Assembly (NCBI GenBank): GCA_965200645.1
Contig: CBDAUN010000003.1
Location: 62,001-126,000 of the forward strand
Length of the DNA: 64,000 nt
From: CBDAUN01 sp965200645
GTDB lineage: Bacteria > Pseudomonadota > Gammaproteobacteria > Arenicellales > JAJDZL01
Direction of reading: 5' to 3'
Shown here: positions 35,536 to 43,844 of the stretch, in pieces
Numbering within the stretch: the stretch's first letter is position 1
Layout: the number at the start of each line of letters is the position of its first letter
Notes under the pieces: model-generated
Databases searched by the model: none
The model's input: the letters and a program-made list of their open reading frames with translations, nothing else
What the model was told of the DNA's origin: nothing
Program-made: the position numbers and the translations under genes

Positions 35536-36225
35536 TTACATCCAACCAGTAAACTGAATAGTACCAGTCATCATCTTAATCAAAGACGATGTCAATTCCG
35601 GCTGTAATTCTTGCATTTTTCTTAGAGTTTCTGCGCTATTTGCAATTGATGCCCCGTATTGCAAGATTGAGTCTTCAACCATTGCACTTTTAATGCCTGG
35701 ATGCCCAATAAAACCCAGACAGTTTTCGGCAATTTGAAAAAGAGCCGGGGTGTTGTCTTGGGCCACTGCCAGAATTTGGGCGTCACTTGGAAGGTCGGGA
35801 AAGTCACGCATGTAGGTGACTATTGGATAGCTTTCTGGAATAAATCGATTTAAAGCACTTTCATCTATTCGTGATGCGTTATCGATGCGAAAGATTAGTT
35901 CTGTAGGTTTTACGGAGTAATCAGCAGCCAGTGCCAGTAATTGAGTACCTGTGCTCAAAGCCAAGATGGGGTTGTTTGACTCCAAGTAGCTACGAATAGC
36001 TGAGACTTTTTGGTCTAGCATCGGTACCAATGGTTCGCTTAAGGTGCCATAGGGTGCTGCACCAAGAAGGATCAAGCCATCACTAGGGAGATTGAAACTA
36101 CGGAGCCAATTGGGGTCGTGTGCGGGGCGTATATAGCGAAATCTGATATTCCGACCTTCAAGATGATCTTCAATCAATCCAAGATGTTCTGAATCAGTGT
36201 TTTGTAAAACCGAAATTGTGCGCAT
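35536..36225 (-). CDS. Degenerate class I glutamine-amidotransferase-like protein
   Basis: A 229-residue protein with the outline of a GuaA-type class I glutamine amidotransferase: SVLQNTDSEHLGLIEDHLEGR at the start (quoted in part), GLILLGAAPYG and a nucleophile-elbow region reading LALSTGTQLLA. The usual GICLGxQ cysteine is serine here, and the QFHPE histidine-glutamate motif is replaced by GFIGHPGIKS. Glutaminase activity is therefore unlikely. It stands alone between the two sulfur operons and has no close operon partner. Function unknown. Confidence 0.65.
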   Translation of the reverse strand: MRTISVLQNTDSEHLGLIEDHLEGRNIRFRYIRPAHDPNWLRSFNLPSDGLILLGAAPYGTLSEPLVPMLDQKVSAIRSYLESNNPILALSTGTQLLALAADYSVKPTELIFRIDNASRIDESALNRFIPESYPIVTYMRDFPDLPSDAQILAVAQDNTPALFQIAENCLGFIGHPGIKSAMVEDSILQYGASIANSAETLRKMQELQPELTSSLIKMMTGTIQFTGWM

Positions 36226-36799
36226 TAGTTCAATAAGTAGTTGTTATAAATAGTTTTTTCAGTAGATAACCGCTTAAACAGAATAGGCGTTTGAGTTCTA
36301 TTTTCTCACAAGATTAATTACATTTTTCGACCGAAGGCAATTTTCTTTCAGCAAGTTGGGCTGCTTAAGAAGTTAATAACTCAAGGCGGTTTGAACTATT
36401 TGGTTTAAGAGTAGCTTTTGTCATACTGTCCCAATTCTAGAGTAAGCAATTCCTTAAGCCGTTTCAGATTTTGTGCAAAATTCCGCCGACTTGGGAAATT
36501 GTTAGGCGCTTACGACACTGCACGTATCTAGTCGGTTTTGTTGCGTAGTCTAATCAGGCTGTAGTTCGTACAATCACTGTCAATCCTGACGAAAGTGTTC
36601 CATTAGTTTTATTCAATTTTGACGAATTGACTTACCAGTAGTGTAATCTTGAGAGAGATGTATTTAGCCTTAGGTCACTCCTCTTTACTTCAACCAATTC
36701 TTAACCGAGAATTAGAGGTTAATTGAAATCGCTGAATAGTTGACTGCCTGTAAATTTCAATCAAGTGCTGAGTAGGACAATAAAATAAACGTGTCAATA
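36226..36799. other. Gene-free region
   Basis: About 570 AT-rich bases between two leftward genes. No supported ORF, tRNA-like fold or clear promoter was found by eye. Confidence 0.4.
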
Positions 36800-37291
36800 T
36801 CATTTGAGCAAAGTGGCTCGTCGTAATGCGATTTCACAAATTTCTTGCTTCATCAATTGGTCAGAAAAGAAATACCCCATCCAATTAACAAATGCTAGCC
36901 ACAGGTCACCATTAGTAAATTCGTCTCCAGCGACCGTGTCAAGCCAATGTCTTGCATCGGCTTTTATTAAAGTAGTATCAAATCGCTCAGTAAGTAAGTC
37001 CGCAGCGACAGGTATAGAAGCAAGTGATGATCGAACTGCTTCCCTGAAGCTGCCCTCTTTAAGGTCTGGAGGAAAATTTAAATTTGCTATGTCAGCCAGT
37101 AGAATACGGTTTGCCGACACGATAAATCCACTAGGCGGCTTCACATAATATCTAAACGCACGTTCTGGATGGCAACTACAAGGAAACCAAGGAGTTTCCA
37201 ATTTAGTCGCTTCGTTATTCAGGCCGGCTAGATTATCAGCTAAATGTCGAACTCTTTCTACCAAACTATTGTTCATTTGACTCACCGTCAT
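36800..37291 (-). CDS. Hypothetical protein (163 aa)
   Basis: Not recognised. It has 163 residues, is probably soluble, and carries a PCSCHPE motif near residue 37 whose two cysteines and histidine could bind metal. A second ATG at 37276 with GGTGAG upstream may be the true start. It is alone between the GATase-like gene and the lipoate-assembly operon, which is divergent from it. Confidence 0.5.
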   Translation of the reverse strand: MTVSQMNNSLVERVRHLADNLAGLNNEATKLETPWFPCSCHPERAFRYYVKPPSGFIVSANRILLADIANLNFPPDLKEGSFREAVRSSLASIPVAADLLTERFDTTLIKADARHWLDTVAGDEFTNGDLWLAFVNWMGYFFSDQLMKQEICEIALRRATLLK

Positions 37292-37672
37292 AGGAATTGT
37301 TTAGCAATCTTTGAATTAGTGTAAATATTAGTGCTGCACGCGATCCAGTTAGCGAAATGTATTGACGGTGTATTTGTCGTAATTGCCAACGCGATTGGGA
37401 CTTTGTGAAACATTTGATGAAATGATTTACGAGCTTTACTGCAAATTTACGCATTTTCGATACATTGATTACTCAGCAGTTAATGCAGATTGTGAAAGAC
37501 ACTACAAACAACTAAACAAAGTTTTATTTTCAGTATTTCTCTCATGCAAAAAAGTTGCATCGTTCAGAATTTGAAACCACAATAAAATTCCATCATTAGT
37601 AGTCAATCCTTTAATTCAAACAGTGTAATTCTATCTATTATTTTTCCTTTGCATTGAGAAAAATACTTGTTA

Positions 37673-37691
37673 TGCGTCAATATATGACGCA
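37673..37691. promoter_or_regulatory. Perfect inverted repeat upstream of the YeeE operon
   Basis: tgcgtca (37673-37679) and tgacgca (37685-37691) form a perfect 7-bp dyad around atata. It lies about 40 bases upstream of the conserved operator of the YeeE operon and has no T-tract, so a protein-binding site is likelier than a terminator. Confidence 0.4.
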
Positions 37692-37729
37692 AAAAGATAC
37701 AGTTTACTGATTTTTTATAAATCACGTTT

Positions 37730-37770
37730 TTATATTAGAAATTGTTAATATAAATGTTTGAAAGTAAAAT
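37730..37770 (+). promoter_or_regulatory. YeeE-lipoate operon promoter with the same operator as sHdr
   Basis: The inverted repeat TTATATTA-N8-TAATATAA spans 37730-37753. A -35 box TTGTTA (37742-37747) lies within it, and a -10 box TAAAAT (37765-37770) follows with a 17-base spacer. Arms, spacer length and orientation match the element before the sHdr operon. I infer that one repressor or activator dimer controls both operons. Confidence 0.68.
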
Positions 37771-37829
37771 CAAACACTACAACAATAAATTCGAATTCGC
37801 CTAGTTTGCACTAAACCAAAGTTGGCTAT

Positions 37830-39038
37830 ATGGAAGAGATCATTGGACTACCAGTTTTAGCAGGGTTTTTCCTGATCGCTGTAATCATGGGTGCGGTGAT
37901 TAGTCGCACTAACTTTTGCACAATGGGTGCTGTTTCCGATTGGATAAATATTGGAGACTTCGGACGACTCGGAGCATGGTTTCTGGCAATTGTGGTTGCC
38001 ATGATTTCCGTCAATCTTATGGAGTTATTCGCACTTATCAATATTGACAGCACAAGACCGCCTTATCGATCTGCAACTTTGGCTTGGCCCCGCTACATTC
38101 TTGGCGGACTGATTTTTGGTGTTGGGATGACACTCGCAGGTGGCTGTGTGAGCAAAAACCTCACTCGATTCGGAGCTGGCAACATAAAGTCATTTGTAAC
38201 TTTGGCAGTTGCTGCTGTTTTTGCTTTCTTGATGACCAAAACCGCGTTTTATGAAGTTGGATTCTACAATTGGATTCATCCAATTTCGTTAGATTTAACT
38301 AGCGTTAATATTGAATCTCAGGATGTTGGCTCTTTATTCACAGCATTATTTGCAGGAATTGATGCCTCAACATTTCGGTTGCTGATCAATTTAGTTTTAA
38401 TTGTTGCTGTGGTATTTTTCATTCTACGAACGCGCGGTATTCAGGATAATGGTGCGAATCTATGGGCCGGGTTAGTTATAGGTATTGCAGCGGCGGCGGG
38501 TTGGTTTTTAACTTCTGGTTCAATCGGTGAATCTTGGGTAGAAGCGGCAGAATGGGCGGATAACCCTCCGGTCGGAGTCGGTCCTCAATCTTTTACCTTC
38601 GTCAACCCACTGGGCGAAATTTTCTCACTAGTGGGTAATCCTGGAAACGCAGCAGTATTGATTACTGCTGGAGTAATGGCGGCGTTAGGTTTGGTAGTAG
38701 GTGCGTTTCTTGAGTCAATAACAGCCAAACAATTTCGATTCACCTGGTTTGCATCAACTAAGGACTTTGTCGTCAATGCCATTGGTGGAATGCTAATGGG
38801 AATTGGTGGTGTGTTGGCGTTGGGGTGCACGGTAGGACAAGGCATCAGTGGGTTATCAACACTGGCACTGGGTTCGTTCATCACATTGGTATCTATTATT
38901 CTTGCAAGTGCCGTGACACTTAAGGTTCAGTACTATCGTATGGTTTACGAGGAAGCTAGTTTCACAGATGCATTTGTTAGCGGATTGGTGGATTTGAAGA
39001 TGTTGCCGGGCTTTATGCGAAAACTAGAAGCACTTTAA
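37830..39038 (+). CDS. YeeE/YedE-family (TsuA-like) sulfur-compound transporter
   Basis: A 402-residue polytopic inner-membrane protein with the duplicated YeeE/YedE architecture. Three conserved cysteines stand in the family motifs: NFCTMGA (C30), AGGCVSKN (C106) and ALGCTVGQG (C333). In TsuA such cysteines mediate thiosulfate uptake. It begins the lipoate-assembly operon and would supply thiosulfate or another sulfur compound to the cytoplasmic sHdr pathway. The operon is probably under the operator shared with sHdr. Confidence 0.88.
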   Translation: MEEIIGLPVLAGFFLIAVIMGAVISRTNFCTMGAVSDWINIGDFGRLGAWFLAIVVAMISVNLMELFALINIDSTRPPYRSATLAWPRYILGGLIFGVGMTLAGGCVSKNLTRFGAGNIKSFVTLAVAAVFAFLMTKTAFYEVGFYNWIHPISLDLTSVNIESQDVGSLFTALFAGIDASTFRLLINLVLIVAVVFFILRTRGIQDNGANLWAGLVIGIAAAAGWFLTSGSIGESWVEAAEWADNPPVGVGPQSFTFVNPLGEIFSLVGNPGNAAVLITAGVMAALGLVVGAFLESITAKQFRFTWFASTKDFVVNAIGGMLMGIGGVLALGCTVGQGISGLSTLALGSFITLVSIILASAVTLKVQYYRMVYEEASFTDAFVSGLVDLKMLPGFMRKLEAL

Positions 39039-39061
39039 ATTGCAGCAATTGGGAGTAATCA

Positions 39062-39505
39062 GTGGTGGAACTCGATAACTGGCTGCCGAGTAACCTGAAG
39101 TACGACGGTTCAACCTACATGTGGGCTAGGTATGAAGAAGCAAAAGGTACTGTCGTCATCGGTGTCGGCCAACCTACATTAAACTCTCTTGGTGACTTGG
39201 CCTATCTATCTTTAACGGAACCCGGACAACAAGTTCAAAGTGGTCAAAGCGTCGGTTCCATGGAAGCAGCAAAAATGACAGGAGAGATATTGTCACCGGT
39301 TAGCGGTCAAGTAGTCAGTCGTAACGACCAAGTTCTGGGAAACCCGAACTTAGTGAATCAAGACCCATACCACAGTGGCTGGTTATTGGAAATTGCTCCT
39401 GATTCTTGGCCCGAGAGCGCAGATAGGTTGCTGGACTACAATGCACTTTATAAGATTTTACCCGAAGAACTAAGGGGAAATTCTCAACCAGGGGCTGCAA
39501 ATTAA
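39062..39505 (+). CDS. lbpA: Second LbpA-type lipoate-binding protein
   Basis: A 147-residue GcvH-like carrier with the lipoyl lysine in MEAAKMTGEI (K71) and the conserved YHSGWLLEIAP segment. It is clearly distinct from the LbpA in the hdr operon: it lacks the N-terminal and C-terminal cysteines and has a different attachment motif (EAAKM instead of ESGKW). It lies in a lipoate-assembly operon, so it is either a second sHdr partner or the carrier on which lipoate is first built. The start is GTG at 39062 (or the next codon, GTG 39065) with GGGAG upstream. Confidence 0.88.
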   Translation: MVELDNWLPSNLKYDGSTYMWARYEEAKGTVVIGVGQPTLNSLGDLAYLSLTEPGQQVQSGQSVGSMEAAKMTGEILSPVSGQVVSRNDQVLGNPNLVNQDPYHSGWLLEIAPDSWPESADRLLDYNALYKILPEELRGNSQPGAAN

Positions 39506-39511
39506 TTCACG

Positions 39512-40609
39512 ATGTGGCGCCTACTGATCGATCATGATGTGGTGCATTCGCACGGATTATCTATTGATGACGCACTAACTCATACGACTTCCAAAGACCA
39601 CCAACCAATACTCCGACTATATTCTTACACCAACTGTATATTAATCGGCCGATTCCAGCATATCTACAATGAAGTTCATGTAGATTACTGTAAAAAATTC
39701 AATATTCCAATCAATCGTCGACCCACTGGAGGCGGATCAATCATTATGGGGCCAGACCAGTTGGGGGTCGCACTTGTCATGCAACCCTCGCAGCAGGATA
39801 AGTTATTGAATGCTACTGAATTTATCTGTAAGTATTCGAGTGGAATTGTTCGTGGCCTGCAGAAAATTGGCATCAGCGCAAGTTTTGAAGGCAAGAATGA
39901 CCTCCTCGTATCAGGGCGGAAAATTGCCGGTTTGGGTGCGTATGCCAGTACTTCAGGAGCCAGGTTGTTTCATGCGTCAATTTTGGTTGATCTAGATGTG
40001 GATTACATGCTCAAAGTGCTCAAAACTCCATTGGAAAAAATGCAGAATAAGGGATTTTCTTCAATTAAGAATAGAATCACTACAGTTCGCAGTGAATCAG
40101 GTATTCAATATGACTTAGATACCGTTGCACAAGCAGTTGTCGAAGGCTACTCACACGAATTTGGTATTCAGATTGAACATTCCAAGTTGTCAGAAGAAGA
40201 ACTGTCTACTGCTGAAAATTTACGTGAGGAAAAATATGAATCACATCAGTGGTTGTATGGCGCTGGTTCTGAAGTGAAAGACTGCGTTGGGCACTATCGT
40301 GAAAACACAACTACCGGATTAATTGACATACGTGCGATAGTCGCTGGTGAGACTATTAAGTCCGTCATGGTTCACGGAGATTTTTTTACATCGGACACTG
40401 CACATCTCGATCTTGAGGGTAGTCTTCGTTGGCATAAATACTCTCCAACTGAATTGTTCAAGACAGTGAAAGCGGCGATGGATAGGCATCAAGACTCATG
40501 GAACGGAATGGACTGTGAAACAGTTGCTTCAAGCATTGTGCGGGCAGTTGAATTGGCAGGGTCTGGAAAGGACGAGCCAAATCCCAGAGGTTGCTTCGTT
40601 AGAACATAG
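39512..40609 (+). CDS. slplA: Lipoate-protein ligase sLplA (LplA-LplB type)
   Basis: A 365-residue ligase with the LplA signature RRPTGGGS (residues 69-76), the adenylate-binding GRKIAG with the key lysine K137, and a C-terminal accessory domain (from about residue 250). In the sLplA/LipS1/LipS2 pathway this enzyme loads octanoate or lipoate onto LbpA. It starts 6 bases after the second lbpA stop, so it is co-translated. Confidence 0.9.
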   Translation: MWRLLIDHDVVHSHGLSIDDALTHTTSKDHQPILRLYSYTNCILIGRFQHIYNEVHVDYCKKFNIPINRRPTGGGSIIMGPDQLGVALVMQPSQQDKLLNATEFICKYSSGIVRGLQKIGISASFEGKNDLLVSGRKIAGLGAYASTSGARLFHASILVDLDVDYMLKVLKTPLEKMQNKGFSSIKNRITTVRSESGIQYDLDTVAQAVVEGYSHEFGIQIEHSKLSEEELSTAENLREEKYESHQWLYGAGSEVKDCVGHYRENTTTGLIDIRAIVAGETIKSVMVHGDFFTSDTAHLDLEGSLRWHKYSPTELFKTVKAAMDRHQDSWNGMDCETVASSIVRAVELAGSGKDEPNPRGCFVRT

Positions 40610-40611
40610 TT

Positions 40612-41592
40612 GTGGCCGTATCTGTAGCATTTTCGGGAGTTGAATCATCAGCATTTGTTGCTGACCCGACCTGCATGGAAATCAGACGATCAAACTTTGA
40701 TGACAAAATAAGTTTTCATGCTCCGGGATTGAAGCGTTATGCTACGAGCGAGTACGATCGGCATAATGCTGATGAGTTTGTAGCAGTTAGTGTGACCGGA
40801 GAAGCCTGTGCTTTAAACTGTGAACATTGCAAAACAGGCGTACTTCATGGAATGCGAGATTTATCAGCAACAACCAAGTCGCTTTATGACATGTGCTCTC
40901 AGCTGCATGATGCTGGAGCGAAAGGAGTATTAATTTCGGGCGGCAGTGACAAGCAGGGCAGGGTACCGCTATTGAAACATATTCCAGACATGATTCGCAT
41001 CCGTCAGAGTCTGAACATGAAGATACGTGTGCATCCTGGACTTCCGGATGAAGCCACTTGTGCAGGATTGGCAGATGTAGGCATTGATGGTGCGATGATT
41101 GATGTGATTGGTCATAAAGAAACCATTCGCGATGTCTATCACCTAGATTTTGATATTGATGAGTACGAAGCAGTGCTGGAGCGTTTGCAGCGCCATCAAG
41201 TTCCGAGCGTGCCGCACATCGTGCTGGGCCTACATTTTGGCCAGATGCTTGGGGAATATAAAGCGCTTAAGATGATTGCCAACTATGCTTTGAAGCTATT
41301 AGTCATCGTTATATTGATGCCATTGTCGGGTACCCCCATGGCCAATACATCTCCGCCATCGATTGATGAAATTGGTTCGTTCTTTGATTTGGCCAGAAAA
41401 AGTTTGCCGCATAAGCCAGTAATGTTAGGTTGTGCACGACCTTTAGGAGAAATGAAGAAAAAGATCGATCAGTTCGCTGTAGACGCTGGGTTTAATGGGA
41501 TTGCATACCCAGCGGATGGGATTGTTCAATACGCACGAAGTCAAGGACTTCAACCGCAATTTACTGATGCTTGTTGCGGTGTAAATTACTAA
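40612..41592 (+). CDS. lipS1: Radical-SAM lipoyl synthase component LipS1
   Basis: A 326-residue radical-SAM protein with the cluster motif CALNCEHC (C66, C70, C73) and terminal cysteines in DACCGVNY that could bind the auxiliary, sulfur-donating cluster. LipS1 and LipS2 together insert the two sulfur atoms into octanoyl-LbpA, replacing classical LipA. The start is GTG at 40612, two bases after the sLplA stop, with no strong ribosome binding site. Confidence 0.9.
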   Translation: MAVSVAFSGVESSAFVADPTCMEIRRSNFDDKISFHAPGLKRYATSEYDRHNADEFVAVSVTGEACALNCEHCKTGVLHGMRDLSATTKSLYDMCSQLHDAGAKGVLISGGSDKQGRVPLLKHIPDMIRIRQSLNMKIRVHPGLPDEATCAGLADVGIDGAMIDVIGHKETIRDVYHLDFDIDEYEAVLERLQRHQVPSVPHIVLGLHFGQMLGEYKALKMIANYALKLLVIVILMPLSGTPMANTSPPSIDEIGSFFDLARKSLPHKPVMLGCARPLGEMKKKIDQFAVDAGFNGIAYPADGIVQYARSQGLQPQFTDACCGVNY

Positions 41593-41610
41593 CACTATTC
41601 GAGGAGAGGT

Positions 41611-42732
41611 ATGGCAACCACCGGAATCGCAGTTAAAGATCAAGAAGAACACTTCCAAATTAGTCCGGATTACGTTCGTATTAGTGCCGCCGCCGCCATT
41701 GAACTAGGTTTAAAACCAGGTCAAATCAACCGGTGTAATTGCGGATGTATAAATTTACTTCAGAACTATCCCCAAGGGTGTGCAGCTAATTGTTCATATT
41801 GCGGACTCGCAAGAGAACGCCCAGGACTTGCCGAGGACAATAGTTTTATTCGAGTTGATTGGCCTTTATTTGAAACGGATCTGGTCGCAGAAAAAATTGG
41901 CGAAAAGGATCGTAGTTCAACAGTTGGTAGGGTATGCATTGCACAGGTTCAGGATCACAGAGCAGTTGCGGATTTAATTGACATGTCTGAGCGAGTGCGA
42001 CGTGCCGCGCCGCAGGTACCGATATCAGCTTTAGTCACGGCAACTCTGTTGAATACTGAAGATCTTTACGACATTCAGGAAACCGGCGTCGATATCATTG
42101 GTGTTGGTATGGATGCTGCTTCAGAAGATGTTTTTCTTCGAACGCGTGGCAAGTTGGCCAAAAGTCCGCATCGGTGGGATCATCACTGGAACATTGTGCG
42201 GGAAGCAAGACAAATTTACGGCCCAATGAAAGTAAATTGTCACATTGTAGTTGGACTGGGCGAGACAGATGAGGAGTTAGTTGACCTGTTCTATCTTCTT
42301 GATTCTGAGCAGATTGCGGGATACTTATTTTCATTCAATCCTGAACCCGGTACTGCAATGCAGGATGTGGACCGTGCTCCAATAGAACGATGGCGTCGTA
42401 TTCAGTATGTGAAGTTCTTGATCGAAAACCATTCCTTACCTAGGGATGCCATAACCTTCGATGATGCCGGCACCATAGTTAAACTAGCCCCGCCAGCTGA
42501 GTCGGCGCTTTCCACCTTTAATAGCGGGCTAGCCTTTATGACCAATGGCTGTCCGGACCGCAACGGCGTTATGGCATGTAATCGTCCCTATGGTTCTTAT
42601 CGACCCGGAGAGGAATATCGGGATTATCCGTTTGTTCCAACCAGTGATGATCGAGCGGTCATAGCAAAGCAGGCTAAATTTGATGACATTTGGTCCAATG
42701 CAAGTGAAGTGCTAGGTGTGAACACCCACTAA
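41611..42732 (+). CDS. lipS2: Radical-SAM lipoyl synthase component LipS2
   Basis: A 373-residue radical-SAM/BATS-like protein. The SAM-cluster motif is CAANCSYC (C57, C61, C64). The CNCGC cluster just before it (C42, C44, C46) fits an auxiliary iron-sulfur site. GGAGAGG precedes the ATG. It partners with LipS1 in sequential sulfur insertion. Confidence 0.9.
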   Translation: MATTGIAVKDQEEHFQISPDYVRISAAAAIELGLKPGQINRCNCGCINLLQNYPQGCAANCSYCGLARERPGLAEDNSFIRVDWPLFETDLVAEKIGEKDRSSTVGRVCIAQVQDHRAVADLIDMSERVRRAAPQVPISALVTATLLNTEDLYDIQETGVDIIGVGMDAASEDVFLRTRGKLAKSPHRWDHHWNIVREARQIYGPMKVNCHIVVGLGETDEELVDLFYLLDSEQIAGYLFSFNPEPGTAMQDVDRAPIERWRRIQYVKFLIENHSLPRDAITFDDAGTIVKLAPPAESALSTFNSGLAFMTNGCPDRNGVMACNRPYGSYRPGEEYRDYPFVPTSDDRAVIAKQAKFDDIWSNASEVLGVNTH

Positions 42733-42738
42733 ACAACC

Positions 42739-43731
42739 ATGCGCCCGATTCGTTTCGTCAACCTCGGGTTAACTGACTATCTGAAAACGCAGTCGCTATA
42801 CCATGCGATTGCTGCACGAATGAGTGAAGACTCAGCTGATGTAATCATGCTGTGTATTCCAGATCAACCTTACTTGTGTCTTGGATTACATCAGGTTCTA
42901 GATAGGACTTTGGACCGAGGAGTATGTGAGTCTTTAGGGTTGCCGATTGTTCGTCGAAGAGTGGGTGGCGGCGCAACCTATCTCGATGAAAATCAGTTGT
43001 TTTACCAATTTATATTTCACCATTCACGAGTTCCAGCAATACCGACACATGCCTACTCTAAACTGCTAGCAGCCCCGGTTTCAGTTCTGCATGAAATTGG
43101 GTTGAATGCAAAACTTTGCTACCACAACGAAATCGCTGTTAATGGCAATCGAATTGCAGGTACTGGAGGTGGTCGAATCAATGAAGCCAGTGTAGTAGTA
43201 GGCAATTACTTGAAAGACTTCGACTGTGAAGTGATGGAAAAAGTGATCCTTTCACCAAGTGATTTATTTAGAGAATTGGCTGGAGATGCAATGAGACTCC
43301 GAATCACAACGTTGGAAAGGGAAAATTGTATGAATATGTGGGCAGAACTGCCACAATTGCTATACAAGGCTTGCTCACAGGAGTTGGGTCGAGAACTGAT
43401 TGAATCTGAACCTACCGAAGAGGAATGGGAAGAATCTGAAATTCAAGGTACGAAATTGACTAGCGAACAATTCTTGAATCGAAACTCTGATCGAGTAACT
43501 GCAACGTCGAATTGGCATTTCAAGGTTACCGGATCGACTCACGTCTATCAGTTACAAGCAGTAGATAAACAACAAGTTTGTGAAGTAGTGGTTCAAGTGA
43601 CTGATGGGTGGATTGAGCGTAGTTGTGTGCTTAATGCAACTCAGTCGTTACAGCCGTCCAATCTGAATACGAGCACCGAACTACCTACGTTGGAATCCCT
43701 GGCAGTTGGGGTGCAGTGGCAGGTGAACTAA
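42739..43731 (+). CDS. Second LplA-like protein with an altered catalytic lysine
   Basis: A 330-residue biotin/lipoate-ligase-fold protein with RRRVGGGATY (from residue 72). The segment aligned with GRKIAG of its neighbour sLplA reads GNRIAG, so the adenylate-binding lysine is arginine (R138). The C-terminal 100 residues diverge from the LplB-like domain. It ends the operon, six bases after lipS2. It may be an amidotransferase or carrier-recognition protein instead of a standard ATP-dependent ligase; function is not established. Confidence 0.75.
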   Translation: MRPIRFVNLGLTDYLKTQSLYHAIAARMSEDSADVIMLCIPDQPYLCLGLHQVLDRTLDRGVCESLGLPIVRRRVGGGATYLDENQLFYQFIFHHSRVPAIPTHAYSKLLAAPVSVLHEIGLNAKLCYHNEIAVNGNRIAGTGGGRINEASVVVGNYLKDFDCEVMEKVILSPSDLFRELAGDAMRLRITTLERENCMNMWAELPQLLYKACSQELGRELIESEPTEEEWEESEIQGTKLTSEQFLNRNSDRVTATSNWHFKVTGSTHVYQLQAVDKQQVCEVVVQVTDGWIERSCVLNATQSLQPSNLNTSTELPTLESLAVGVQWQVN

Positions 43732-43844
43732 AGGGGTTGTGGCAGATTTTTCAATTCTGCTCATAGCGAGAATTTCAAAAGTACAATTGAAACAGTTAAG
43801 CAATTTAGAAAAAATGCTAAAGAAATGGACTAATCTATTCATCA

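Noticed and set aside
26246..39505. Calling the two LbpA proteins glycine-cleavage GcvH
   Set aside because: No gcvP is nearby; gene context with hdr, tusA, slplA and lipS genes and the C-terminal cysteines of LbpA1 favour sulfur-oxidation carriers.
42739..43731. Treating the last gene of the lipoate operon as an ordinary LplA ligase
   Set aside because: The lysine of the KIxG motif is arginine, so a neutral description was preferred.
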